The notes under the pieces were generated by a model that made no database searches, was not told the origin of the DNA, and saw only the letters and a program-made list of their open reading frames with translations. The position numbers were made by a program, and so were the translations under genes. Below, one piece after another: positions 42,901-51,103 of a stretch of 64,000 nucleotides of DNA; position 1 is the first letter of the stretch, and each line of letters begins with the position of its first letter. The stretch is from Bryobacteraceae bacterium (GTDB lineage: Bacteria > Acidobacteriota > Terriglobia > Bryobacterales > Bryobacteraceae): the NCBI GenBank assembly GCA_019748195.1, contig JAIEPW010000015.1:1-64000 (forward strand), given 5' to 3'.

Positions 42901-44181
42901 CTAGCTGGCGGCCAGGGCCGCAAAACCAAAGCTGGCGGGAAAAGGGATGGCGTCGATCTCCCGATCGGTTGACGTGTCGAAAACTTGAACCTCCGTCCCG
43001 CGCTGGAAACCAACGGCGAGCAGGATCCCGTCCCGCGACAGTCCCATTCTTGGTCCGATTACGCCCGCCGGATAGCGAAGCGGCAACTCGCCGATTTTGG
43101 TCGCGCTCGCCAAGTCGAAGACGCCGACGGCAGCCGAGCGCGCGTTAGAGTTGTTGCTGGGATTGCGCGTGATCGAAACGTAGAAGCGATCGCCGGTGGG
43201 GCTCATCAGGACGCGCTCAATCGTTCCTGAGTAAGGCTGCGTGTCTCCTGGAGGGTTCACGCCGGCAACGCGGGCGGAGTAAGTCAAGGTCGCCAGGTCC
43301 ACGATATGAATCGCGGCCGCGTTGGCCACGCCGATCAGCAGGCCTCCGTCCGGCGACACCACCGCATCCAGGATCTCGGTATTGGCGGGAAGGGTCGCCG
43401 AGCGGGTGATACCGCGCGCAACCGTGTCGATGACGTGTAACGAGTGCGGTGGGGGTGGAGTCACGCCAAACTGCTGCGAAGACGCCACCGCGTAGGCCGT
43501 CCTGCCGTCGGGAGCAAAGGCGACGACGCGCGGGAAGACGCTGGCGGGAGCCATCAAACGCCCCGCGACGGTCAGGTTGAGAGTATCGACGAAGATCCAC
43601 TGCGGTGGCGTGCCGCTCTGGCTGACAATCAGCAGTCTGCCGTCCGGTGAGAGCGCCGTGTCCCGGAACTCGAGCGGTGTCCCACCGCCCGGCACGGCAG
43701 GCCGGAGCGTAACCGCGCCACGCAGTCGCGCCGTTTTACCGCCATCAATTTCAAATGCGAAGATGCGTCCGTCCACCTGGCGGTCGCCGAGGGAATCGGC
43801 AAGGTAGGCGGCCCGGCGCACGCTTCCATCCGGGAGCGTAAGGCGCCCTCCCACGACATCCGCGGTAGCGGCGGTGAGGCTTGGGATCGTGGAGGGCAAT
43901 TGCGATGCTGGAGTTCGGTGCCGTTGTTCTTCCTCCTCCTCGCCGGGTCCCGGCGCCGGGGGCGACAGATTGTCCCGCATATGGCGTTTCTCATACACCC
44001 GGGTGAGAAGCTCGCTGCCCGGTTGTCCCCAGAAGAACAGGATCAAGAAGGATAAGAGAAACAATGCGTCCTCGTCCTGAGTGACCAAATTGTCCTCGCA
44101 ACCCCGCTGGCATCCAGCCTGCGACAGGAGGGCGGTCAGGCCGGCGCCCTGCATCCACTTGCGTCTGCTCCAGTCTGCCAT
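42901..44181 (-). CDS. Tat-like lipoprotein with YVTN-type beta-propeller
   Basis: 426 residues from ATG 44181, which has a strong GGAGGAGG upstream; the longer upstream frame is a shadow over the neighbouring gene. The N-terminus SRRKWMQGAGLTALLSQAGC combines a twin-arginine-like motif with a lipobox Cys (about 24). A second hydrophobic segment occurs near 40 (FLLSFLILFFWG). The rest is a seven-bladed-type propeller (ALSPDGRLLIVSQSG, VAFAPDGRTAYAVASS, VVSPDGGLLIGVANAA, LMSPTGDRFYVSITRN) of the YVTN/Lgl type. Function unknown. It lies 41 bases after the TIGR03437-type gene and is probably co-transcribed. Confidence 0.8.
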   Translation of the reverse strand: MADWSRRKWMQGAGLTALLSQAGCQRGCEDNLVTQDEDALFLLSFLILFFWGQPGSELLTRVYEKRHMRDNLSPPAPGPGEEEEEQRHRTPASQLPSTIPSLTAATADVVGGRLTLPDGSVRRAAYLADSLGDRQVDGRIFAFEIDGGKTARLRGAVTLRPAVPGGGTPLEFRDTALSPDGRLLIVSQSGTPPQWIFVDTLNLTVAGRLMAPASVFPRVVAFAPDGRTAYAVASSQQFGVTPPPPHSLHVIDTVARGITRSATLPANTEILDAVVSPDGGLLIGVANAAAIHIVDLATLTYSARVAGVNPPGDTQPYSGTIERVLMSPTGDRFYVSITRNPSNNSNARSAAVGVFDLASATKIGELPLRYPAGVIGPRMGLSRDGILLAVGFQRGTEVQVFDTSTDREIDAIPFPASFGFAALAAS

Positions 44182-44222
44182 GGGAACTCCTCCTCCCTGC
44201 CCGTGCGCTCCTGAACCGCCGA

Positions 44223-45869
44223 TCAGCGGATGTCCAGCCAGCGTGTCTGCCCCTGGGCGAACAACCCGAAGCCCAGGTCCAGGCCTGTGGCTGTGAAGAT
44301 GGTAGCGGACGCAGGCAAAGCGAAGAGCGACAGCAATCCGTCCGGTTGCGCGGTACCGTCGTCTGGCAGGCTGGCGGAGGCCCAACCGGGAACACTGAAC
44401 CGGCCCGAGGACGTGCGCGCGACACAAGCGAATCCGCCCATGGCGCGGTCCGGACCGCCGCGGCCGAAACCCAGCGCCAGCGTGAGCCCTGCCGGGTCGC
44501 CCCCGGACCACGTGACTTCGAAAGCAGACCCGCGCGTCAGGCGGGCAAACGACTCGCGGTTGGACCAGTTCAGCGCCGGCACCGGCGGAATCTCCACCTG
44601 AAACGCGCCGACGTCCCCTCCTCCGGTCCCGTTGACCCGGCTCGATCCGCCGCCGAAGAATAGGGTCAGCATGGGATCCAGGCGGAGGTCCGTACCGAGC
44701 AAAGCTCCGTAGTGATTGCCCGCGCGCGGCAGCGTCACCGCCTGCGCACTGCTCGCCGGGCCGGTGACCCGAAGACCGGGGCCGGCGTTGAGCCGCGCGC
44801 CGCCGGTCGCAAGGCGAGCCATCAGGTCCGTGGTCAGGTCAAATCCCTGCAGCCCGTAAGTCGTGCAGGTTCCGACGGGCGGCAGCGAGTACATCCGGTT
44901 GAAATGCCATGGCCCGGCGGGTTCGTTTTGAAAGACGCCCGCCACCAGATCAGTCGTGAAGGGCGGAATGTTGAGAACGGAGCCAAATCGATTCAGCAGG
45001 ACGAGTCCTACCTTGCCGCCATCGCGCGCCGCGCCTAGCGGATTCGCGGGGTCGTCGCAAGGACGACCGTCCGCTGAGATGGCAATAGTGGAGCTGTTCG
45101 ACACCACCTGCCGCGCGGTTCGCACCACCACCGGCACATAGCAGCCGGCGGGAGCGGTGCTGGGAATCTCCACCACGATCTGATCCAGACCCGGGAACTG
45201 CGGACTGCGTCCCGAGTACAGCCGGTTCGACACCGTCACGCCGCCGATCCAGATTTCGACTTCCACGGGCAGGTCGCCCGCTTGCGGGGCGGCATTGTCC
45301 GCGTTCAGGGCCGCGCCCAAGCCCGTGCCCCAGATTGTGATCACCTGGCCGGGACGCGCCGTGGCCGTGGCGGAGTTCACCGGCTGGTCGGTTTGCGAAA
45401 CGAAGTTCGTGACGATGGCGGGGCCGAATCCGCCGGATGACACGGTCAAAATCCCGAAACTGGAGGCAGTTACCCGCGCCGGCGAGTAATTTCCGGCCTC
45501 ACTGTTGTAGGTCACCCGGACATTCACGGCGCCCAGCGGCGCGCTCGAGTTCATCACGGCGTTGACTTGTCCCGCGCTGACGAACAGGGGGAAAGCGGGA
45601 ACGCAGTGCGTCGTGCCCTCGCAGACTTCAACGGACACGCCCGCCAGCGTAGCGCCGAGAGGCAGGGCGGGCGCCGATACGCCGGCCGCCGGGCCGAGTT
45701 CGCGTCCGAAGATCGAGAAGATCGAGCCGCGCGCGATCGATCCGTTCGGGAGCGCCTGGGGCAGAAAGCTGGCGCCGTTGACCACTCCACGGTGGAAGAC
45801 AAACGGTCTTGCTCCCAACGGCGAGCCGGTCATGAACAGAAACAGGGCAGGCAGGAAGATCCAGCGCAC
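44223..45869 (-). CDS. secreted protein with Solibacter-type (TIGR03437-like) domains
   Basis: 548 residues from GTG 45869, with CGAGGGG four bases upstream and a signal peptide (VRWIFLPALFLFMTGSPLGA). The first 300 residues contain two TIGR03437-like modules: VVNGASFLPQALPNGSIARG, SIFSIFGRELGPA and SAGQVNAVMNSSAP, then a second set with TIWGTGLGAAL and DQIVVEIPSTAPAGCYVPVVV. The C-terminal 250 residues are an unrecognised beta-rich domain. These modules are a hallmark of Solibacter-like genomes and have no known function. A 20-bp palindrome and a promoter-like TGTTACACT lie just upstream. Confidence 0.8.
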   Translation of the reverse strand: MRWIFLPALFLFMTGSPLGARPFVFHRGVVNGASFLPQALPNGSIARGSIFSIFGRELGPAAGVSAPALPLGATLAGVSVEVCEGTTHCVPAFPLFVSAGQVNAVMNSSAPLGAVNVRVTYNSEAGNYSPARVTASSFGILTVSSGGFGPAIVTNFVSQTDQPVNSATATARPGQVITIWGTGLGAALNADNAAPQAGDLPVEVEIWIGGVTVSNRLYSGRSPQFPGLDQIVVEIPSTAPAGCYVPVVVRTARQVVSNSSTIAISADGRPCDDPANPLGAARDGGKVGLVLLNRFGSVLNIPPFTTDLVAGVFQNEPAGPWHFNRMYSLPPVGTCTTYGLQGFDLTTDLMARLATGGARLNAGPGLRVTGPASSAQAVTLPRAGNHYGALLGTDLRLDPMLTLFFGGGSSRVNGTGGGDVGAFQVEIPPVPALNWSNRESFARLTRGSAFEVTWSGGDPAGLTLALGFGRGGPDRAMGGFACVARTSSGRFSVPGWASASLPDDGTAQPDGLLSLFALPASATIFTATGLDLGFGLFAQGQTRWLDIR

Positions 45870-45895
45870 GGTACCCCTCGGTCGCAGGAAGTGTA

Positions 45896-45915
45896 ACACG
45901 AGCCGCGGCTCGTGT
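45896..45915 (-). promoter_or_regulatory. 20-bp perfect palindrome upstream of the TIGR03437-type gene
   Basis: ACACGAGCCGCGGCTCGTGT is a perfect inverted repeat whose end lies 27 bases before GTG 45869. On the minus strand its right arm overlaps TGTTACACT, an extended -10-like element, so a dimeric repressor bound here would block a promoter. It could instead be a transcript hairpin, but no T-run follows. Confidence 0.5.
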
Positions 45916-46058
45916 AATGGGCCTTCGCGGTTGCGAATGCAGGCCGTGCACCGGGAGGGGGCGGGATCGCCGCGATTGACGTGACCCCGGATCAGATCGC
46001 GCTTGAGCCTCCAGCACGTCGTGAACGACACAGGGAATTCGATCGCGCGGTCAAAGGA

Positions 46059-49000
46059 CTAGCCGGAAAGCGGCAAAGTGAACCGGAACGTCGCGCCCAG
46101 CCCGGGCGACGATTCCACCCAAATGCGCCCGCCGTAGTGCGAGACGATGCGCGCGCAAAGCGCCAGCCCGATGCCGGTGCCGGGGATATCCCTCCCATGG
46201 AGGCGCTTGAACACTCCGAAGATCCGCTCGTGGAACTCGGGGGCGATGCCGATCCCGTTGTCCTTCACGCTGAAGATCCATTCGCCGCGGCCCGCCTCGG
46301 CGCTCACCTCGATGCGCGGGAGTTCCGGCCCGCGATACTTGATCGCGTTGCCCACCAGGTTTTGCAGCAGTTGCACCAGGTGTGCCTCATGGACTCGGAT
46401 GACGGGAAGGTTCCTCGCGATGATCTCCGCCCTGGAGTCCTCAATCACCTGTTTCAGGTTCTGCCGCGCCGTCTCCAGCGCCGCCGCCGTGTCCACCATG
46501 CTCAGCGTGTCGCCGTCACCCACTACGCTGCTGTAGTTGAGCAGGTCGCGCACCAGCGTATGCATGCGATGCGCGCCTTCGCGAATCACCTGAAGCTGAT
46601 CCGGAAGCTCCTCGAGACGCCCCTCCCGCAGTTCCCGCTCGATGATCTCCGCGAACACGGCGACATTACGAAGCGGCTCCTGCAGATCATGCGCGGCGGC
46701 GTAGGCGAACTGCTTCAGATTGTCGTTGGAGCGCTGCAGCGCGGTTTCCGTCTTGCGCCGCTCCGTGACGTCGTGAAATACGACCACGGCCGCCGCTAAC
46801 TCGCCGGTCTCATTCCAAACCGGCGAAGCGCTGGCGGAGATTACGCCGAAGCTGCCGTCTCCGCGCTGGATCGCGATCAGCTCATCGCGCACGACCTCAC
46901 CGTGAGAAAGCGCGCGAGCCAGCGGCCACTCCTCGGCACTCAAAGGGGTTCCGTCTTCGTGAAATCCGGGGAATTGGTCATACTCCGCGACGCTGGCCGC
47001 CGGCTCGTACCGCCGGCGCCAAAGCTGCTCCACCTGATCGTTCATCATCACGACCTTGCCCTGCGGATCCGCCAGAATCACCGCCGCCGGAAGCTGATCG
47101 ATCACGGTGCGTAGTTGAGCTTGCTCCTTCCGGATCTCGTCCAGCAGCCGTTTCCGCTCCGAGAAGTCCATCAGGATGGCCAGGCTGCCGCGCGATTGGC
47201 CCGCTTCGTCGAGCAGCGGTACGGCGTTCACCAGCAACTGAACGCGACGCCCGTCCTCGAACCGGATCTCCGCCTCAAAATCGAGCACATCGCGAGACTC
47301 CCGCGCCGCCACCTGCATCGGAAACTCGGAAGGCTGCAGTTCTCGCCCGTCCTGGTAAAACCGGAAGGGAAACCGGCGCGACCGGGGCTCGATCAGCCAG
47401 GTCTTCGCGCCCGGAGGCAGATCGAAAATGCGAGCTCCCGCCGCGTTCACGTAAACCTGTTCGCAGGCCGGGTCCAGCGCCAGCGCGATGCCCACCGGCG
47501 CCGCCCGGATCAAAGTCTCGAACTCGTCAATCCGGCGCGCAAGCTGGTGGTTCAGCTCCAGGACCTTCTGCTCACTGTGCTTCCGCGCTGTAATGTCCTC
47601 GATGGTGCCCACCCACTCCCGGAAACTGCCGTCGGCGTTTCGCACCGGCACGCCCTTTACAATGATGTGCCGGTACGTCCCATCCACGGTTCTGACCCGG
47701 TATTCCGCGCGAAACGGCTGTAAAGTCTCAAGCGAATGGGACCACTGCGCCGCCACGCGCTCCCGGTCCTCCGGATGCACCGCCGCCAGCCACCCGTGGT
47801 TGCGGTATTCCGCCGCCGTCTGGCCGGTCACGTTGGTCCACCATTGCTCGTGCTCGCCGGAGCCGTCGCCGCCCGCTTCCACGGTCCACACCACCACCGG
47901 GCTGGCGCGGACCAGCGCTTCATAGCGCTCGCGGCTATGCTCCAGATCCCGCTCGGCTTCCTTCTGCGCGGTCATGTCCCGAATCAGCTTGATGCGGGCC
48001 GGCCGGCCTTCCCAGATCGAGTCGCGACCGCAGATCTCCACCGGGAATTGCGAACCGTCTTTCCGCAATCCGGTGGATTCGTAAGGATCGGAGTAGTGGG
48101 AATGCAACCGGGCGAGGACGGTATCCCGCCCCTCTGGCACGATCAGCCTCATCGGGTCCATCGCGAGCAGTTCCTCTTCGCCATAGCCGAACAGCCGGCA
48201 AAGCGCCTGATTCGCGCTCACGATGCGGCCGCCGGCGATGATCGCGACGCCCTCGCGGGTGGCATCGGCCAGCTTGCGGAAACGCTCCTCGCTGAGCTTG
48301 GCCTGTTCCCGCAGTTGCTGCTGCCCGGTAACATCCTGCTTGGTGCCCACCATGCGCATCACGCGGCCGTGGGCGTCCCGCACGAACAAACCCTGGTCCA
48401 GAATATGGATCCAGCGGCCGTCTTTGTGCCGGAAGTCATATTCAATGCTCCAGTCGGGGGCCGCGGAGTCGCGAACGCGATCTCGGAACCAGCCGTGAAG
48501 GCGCCGCCGGTCTTCCTCACGGAGATTCGCGGTCCACCAGGCCACCGCGGATTCCGTCACGAAGCCCACCTCCGCCGCCGAGTAGCCCAGCACGGTTTCC
48601 AGGCTCTCGCCCGCGACAATGGTCCCGTCTCGCAGGTTCCAATCGAATACCACGGCGTTCGCCGCTCGCACCGCCAGGCGGTACCGCTCGCTGATAGTCT
48701 GCGGACTGGCTTCACTCGGCCCGGCTTCATCGATGTCCCTGGTGATTACTCCCACGCCGCCGGGGAACGGAACCAGGTGAATTTCGAAGTTGCGCTGCCA
48801 CCGAGGGTAGAAGAACTCAAAGCGGAAGGGTATTTGCTGCTCCCGCGCCTTCAGTAACATGCGATGGAATTCGCTGCCGGTCAGGTCGGGGTACATCTCC
48901 CAGGGAGTTCGCCCCAGGAATTCCTCCCGCGGGAGGCCGCCGATCTGGCAGGCGCGATCATTGACATAAATCTGGCGCAGGTCCTGGTCCAGCAGAACCA

Positions 49001-49103
49001 GCGCGTCGGAGATGTGCTCGATCAAGCCGAAGAGACCGGCCACCAGCGCCGGGTTGCGAGAACCGGCAAACCGCGGATCGCCTTCAGCAGGACTGGGAAC
49101 CAC
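46059..49103 (-). CDS. cytoplasmic multi-PAS histidine kinase
   Basis: 1014 residues from GTG 49103. Six PAS/PAC modules in series (roughly 25-125, 137-260, 272-385, 391-515, 525-650, 663-780), several ending in the GTKQDVTGQ, IRDMTAQKEAE, GTIEDITARKHSE and FHDVTERRKTE type. HisKA with the phospho-His in QFAYAAAHDLQEPLRN, then HATPase (LLQNLVGNAIKYRG, VKDNGIGIAPE, GTGIGLALCARIV). No membrane segment or receiver. The HisKA type resembles phytochrome-like kinases. No response regulator is adjacent. A canonical promoter lies upstream. Confidence 0.92.
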   Translation of the reverse strand: MVPSPAEGDPRFAGSRNPALVAGLFGLIEHISDALVLLDQDLRQIYVNDRACQIGGLPREEFLGRTPWEMYPDLTGSEFHRMLLKAREQQIPFRFEFFYPRWQRNFEIHLVPFPGGVGVITRDIDEAGPSEASPQTISERYRLAVRAANAVVFDWNLRDGTIVAGESLETVLGYSAAEVGFVTESAVAWWTANLREEDRRRLHGWFRDRVRDSAAPDWSIEYDFRHKDGRWIHILDQGLFVRDAHGRVMRMVGTKQDVTGQQQLREQAKLSEERFRKLADATREGVAIIAGGRIVSANQALCRLFGYGEEELLAMDPMRLIVPEGRDTVLARLHSHYSDPYESTGLRKDGSQFPVEICGRDSIWEGRPARIKLIRDMTAQKEAERDLEHSRERYEALVRASPVVVWTVEAGGDGSGEHEQWWTNVTGQTAAEYRNHGWLAAVHPEDRERVAAQWSHSLETLQPFRAEYRVRTVDGTYRHIIVKGVPVRNADGSFREWVGTIEDITARKHSEQKVLELNHQLARRIDEFETLIRAAPVGIALALDPACEQVYVNAAGARIFDLPPGAKTWLIEPRSRRFPFRFYQDGRELQPSEFPMQVAARESRDVLDFEAEIRFEDGRRVQLLVNAVPLLDEAGQSRGSLAILMDFSERKRLLDEIRKEQAQLRTVIDQLPAAVILADPQGKVVMMNDQVEQLWRRRYEPAASVAEYDQFPGFHEDGTPLSAEEWPLARALSHGEVVRDELIAIQRGDGSFGVISASASPVWNETGELAAAVVVFHDVTERRKTETALQRSNDNLKQFAYAAAHDLQEPLRNVAVFAEIIERELREGRLEELPDQLQVIREGAHRMHTLVRDLLNYSSVVGDGDTLSMVDTAAALETARQNLKQVIEDSRAEIIARNLPVIRVHEAHLVQLLQNLVGNAIKYRGPELPRIEVSAEAGRGEWIFSVKDNGIGIAPEFHERIFGVFKRLHGRDIPGTGIGLALCARIVSHYGGRIWVESSPGLGATFRFTLPLSG

Positions 49104-49160
49104 GTGGGATACTCCAGGACGACGGCCGCGTGACGCGAACAGCCGTGTCGCCGTAGCCCA

Positions 49161-49189
49161 AGGCTAGGCAGAAAACACCAAACTGTCAA
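49161..49189 (-). promoter_or_regulatory. sigma-70-type promoter of the multi-PAS kinase gene
   Basis: On the minus strand a consensus TTGACA (49189-49184) is separated by 17 bases from TAGCCT (49166-49161). The leader would be about 50 bases to GTG 49103. This is the best-spaced promoter seen in the window. Confidence 0.6.
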
Positions 49190-49194
49190 CTTCT

Positions 49195-49216
49195 AAGTGT
49201 GAATTTCCTTACACTT
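49195..49216. promoter_or_regulatory. inverted repeat in the kinase/VWFA divergent region
   Basis: AAGTGT and ACACTT form a perfect 6-bp inverted repeat with a 10-base spacer. It lies just upstream of the kinase -35 element and about 100 bases before the VWFA-type gene, where a regulator could control both divergent genes. Confidence 0.35.
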
Positions 49217-49314
49217 GGAGATCCTGGTTTACCATTCGAAATCTCGTCCCTTGCCCCGCTGGTATGATGAGGGGAAAGGGAACGGAGGCGCTTTCTGCTC
49301 CGTCCAAGCGCCAT

Positions 49315-50373
49315 ATGAGACGCTCCGCAGCTTTGCTGGTGTCCGCGGCTTTGCTCGCCCAACAGCCTCCGCCGGCAGTCCCTGGCCAGGAATCCGAACT
49401 TCGTATCCGGGTGCCGGTGCAAATCGTGCTGGTGCCGACCGTCGTCACTGACCGGGACGGGAACTTCGTCACGGACCTTCGGCCCGACGAATTCTCGCTG
49501 AAGGACAACGGCAAACCGCAGAAGGTAGAGGAGGACGTCATTTTCCACCCGCTTTCCATGGTGATCGCCGTTCAGGCCAACGCCAATATGGAAAAGGTCC
49601 TGGAGCAGGTGCGAAAAACCGGCCCCATCTTCGAGAATTACGTTACCGGCGAAACCGGTGAAGCCGCGGTGGTCAGCTTCGACCATCGCGTCAACACCGT
49701 TCAGGGGTTCACCGACAAGCCGGGCGAAGTCAGCGAAGCGCTGAAAAAGATTAAGCCCGGCAGCCAGAGCGCGCGCCTGAATGACGCAGTCATGCTCGGC
49801 ATCCGAATGCTCGAAGCCCGGCCCAAGGATCGCCGCAAAACCGTGGTGCTGATTTCGGAGGCTCGCGACAACGGCAGCGAAGTGGCCTTGCGCGAAGTGC
49901 TGACGCGAGCCGAGTTCGCCGGCGTATCCGTGTATTCCGTAAACGTGAATCGCTTCTTGGCGGCGCTGACCGGTCGAACCGAACCGCCCCGTCCGGACTC
50001 CGTACCCGCCGGGGCTCGACGCCTGCCCAATGGTCAGATGAGCACGCCGACCACGGAATCGCAGACGCAGATGGGCAACTGGGTCCCGGCGATCACCGGC
50101 ATTTTCAAGGGAACCAAGAGTTTATTCGTCGATAACGTGCTGGAAACGTATACCAAATACACCGGCGGCCGCGAGTTCCCCTTTCTGAGCTATCGCGATC
50201 TGGAAAAAGCGCTCACGGCCATGGGCGATGAGTTGCACAACCAGTACCTGGTCAGCTACCGGCCTAACAATCTCAGCGAGGCGGGTTATCACGAGATCGA
50301 AGTGATCGTGAAGCGGCCCAACCTGAGGGTCCGGGCCCGCCCGGGCTACTGGACGGCCGGAACCGCCGAGTAG
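49315..50373 (+). CDS. VWFA-related acidobacterial exported protein
   Basis: 352 residues from ATG 49315, which starts the signal peptide (MRRSAALLVSAALLAQ). An ATG at 49264 is possible but overlaps a TATGAT -10-like element. Residues about 30-75 match the conserved acidobacterial lead-in (VPVQIVLVPTVVTDRDG, FVTDLRPDEFSLKDNGKPQ). A VWFA-like domain follows (about 80-225) with GEAAVVSFDHRV and RKTVVLISEARDNGSE. The MIDAS first motif DxSxS is replaced (VIAVQANAN), so metal binding is doubtful. Ends with HNQYLVSYRPNN and HEIEVIVKRPNLRVRARPGYW. Probably periplasmic; role unknown. Confidence 0.85.
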   Translation: MRRSAALLVSAALLAQQPPPAVPGQESELRIRVPVQIVLVPTVVTDRDGNFVTDLRPDEFSLKDNGKPQKVEEDVIFHPLSMVIAVQANANMEKVLEQVRKTGPIFENYVTGETGEAAVVSFDHRVNTVQGFTDKPGEVSEALKKIKPGSQSARLNDAVMLGIRMLEARPKDRRKTVVLISEARDNGSEVALREVLTRAEFAGVSVYSVNVNRFLAALTGRTEPPRPDSVPAGARRLPNGQMSTPTTESQTQMGNWVPAITGIFKGTKSLFVDNVLETYTKYTGGREFPFLSYRDLEKALTAMGDELHNQYLVSYRPNNLSEAGYHEIEVIVKRPNLRVRARPGYWTAGTAE

Positions 50374-50375
50374 CT

Positions 50376-50981
50376 CTAGGCGTAGATCTCGCGAACCAGA
50401 TCCTGAATCGGCCCCGGAACCAAGGCCTCCCACGCTTCTCCGGCCCGCATCCGTTCGCGGACCAGGCTGGACGAAACATCATCGAACTCACCGCCCAGGT
50501 TCAGCGAACGGACACGGTCTCGCAGGTGCGCCGGCGGCTGGAATTCGCCCTTGCGGGCCGCCACCAGGAGTCCGAACTGCCGCAGGATGTCATCCACCGG
50601 GAAACCCGGACCGTAATCCCAGTTGAGGATGCGCTCGGCGGCATCGCGGCCGCAGACCAGGAAGATTTCGGCGGCGGGTCCAAACACCTCCCGCGCCTCC
50701 ATCGCGATCTCGACATACAGTCCGCCGTCACTGACTCCCACAGCGTAGCGCCGGTGGGACTCGATCAGCATCCGCACCCGGTCGGGCTGGGCGGCGCCGT
50801 CGTAGGACTTGTGAGGGTAGGCGCGAGGCACAACGCAAACAACTTCGTCGACTAGCTCATATGCGGCTTCCGCTAACGCGATGTGCGCCCGCGTGGGCGG
50901 GTTGAACGCGCCGGGAAAAATTGCAATCCTATCTGGCTTGAGATTGATCGGGTTACGGGCAAGTTCCAGCGCCATCGCCAC
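50376..50981 (-). CDS. NadD/CoaD-type nucleotidyltransferase-like protein
   Basis: 201 residues (GTG 50981; ATG 50975 also possible). The nucleotidyltransferase fold shows IFPGAFNPPTRAHIALAEA, the (H/T)xxH nucleotide-binding motif with Thr in the first position, VVPRAYPHKSYDGA, FLVCGRDAAERI and the C-terminal SSSLVRERMRAGEAWEALVP in place of ISSTxIR. It resembles nicotinate-nucleotide adenylyltransferase but the replaced motifs make NAD synthesis uncertain. Ends two bases from the convergent VWFA-type gene. Confidence 0.75.
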   Translation of the reverse strand: MAMALELARNPINLKPDRIAIFPGAFNPPTRAHIALAEAAYELVDEVVCVVPRAYPHKSYDGAAQPDRVRMLIESHRRYAVGVSDGGLYVEIAMEAREVFGPAAEIFLVCGRDAAERILNWDYGPGFPVDDILRQFGLLVAARKGEFQPPAHLRDRVRSLNLGGEFDDVSSSLVRERMRAGEAWEALVPGPIQDLVREIYA

Positions 50982-51103
50982 CGTGGAGGGGTTGGGGTCG
51001 CATCTTCTTAGATCGAATCCCTAGCCGCCTAAGGTCCCCTTGCGTTCCTCCCTAAGGGAAGTCACTGAAATGGGAAAAAGCCTTGTACGTGTACAGTATA
51101 GCC

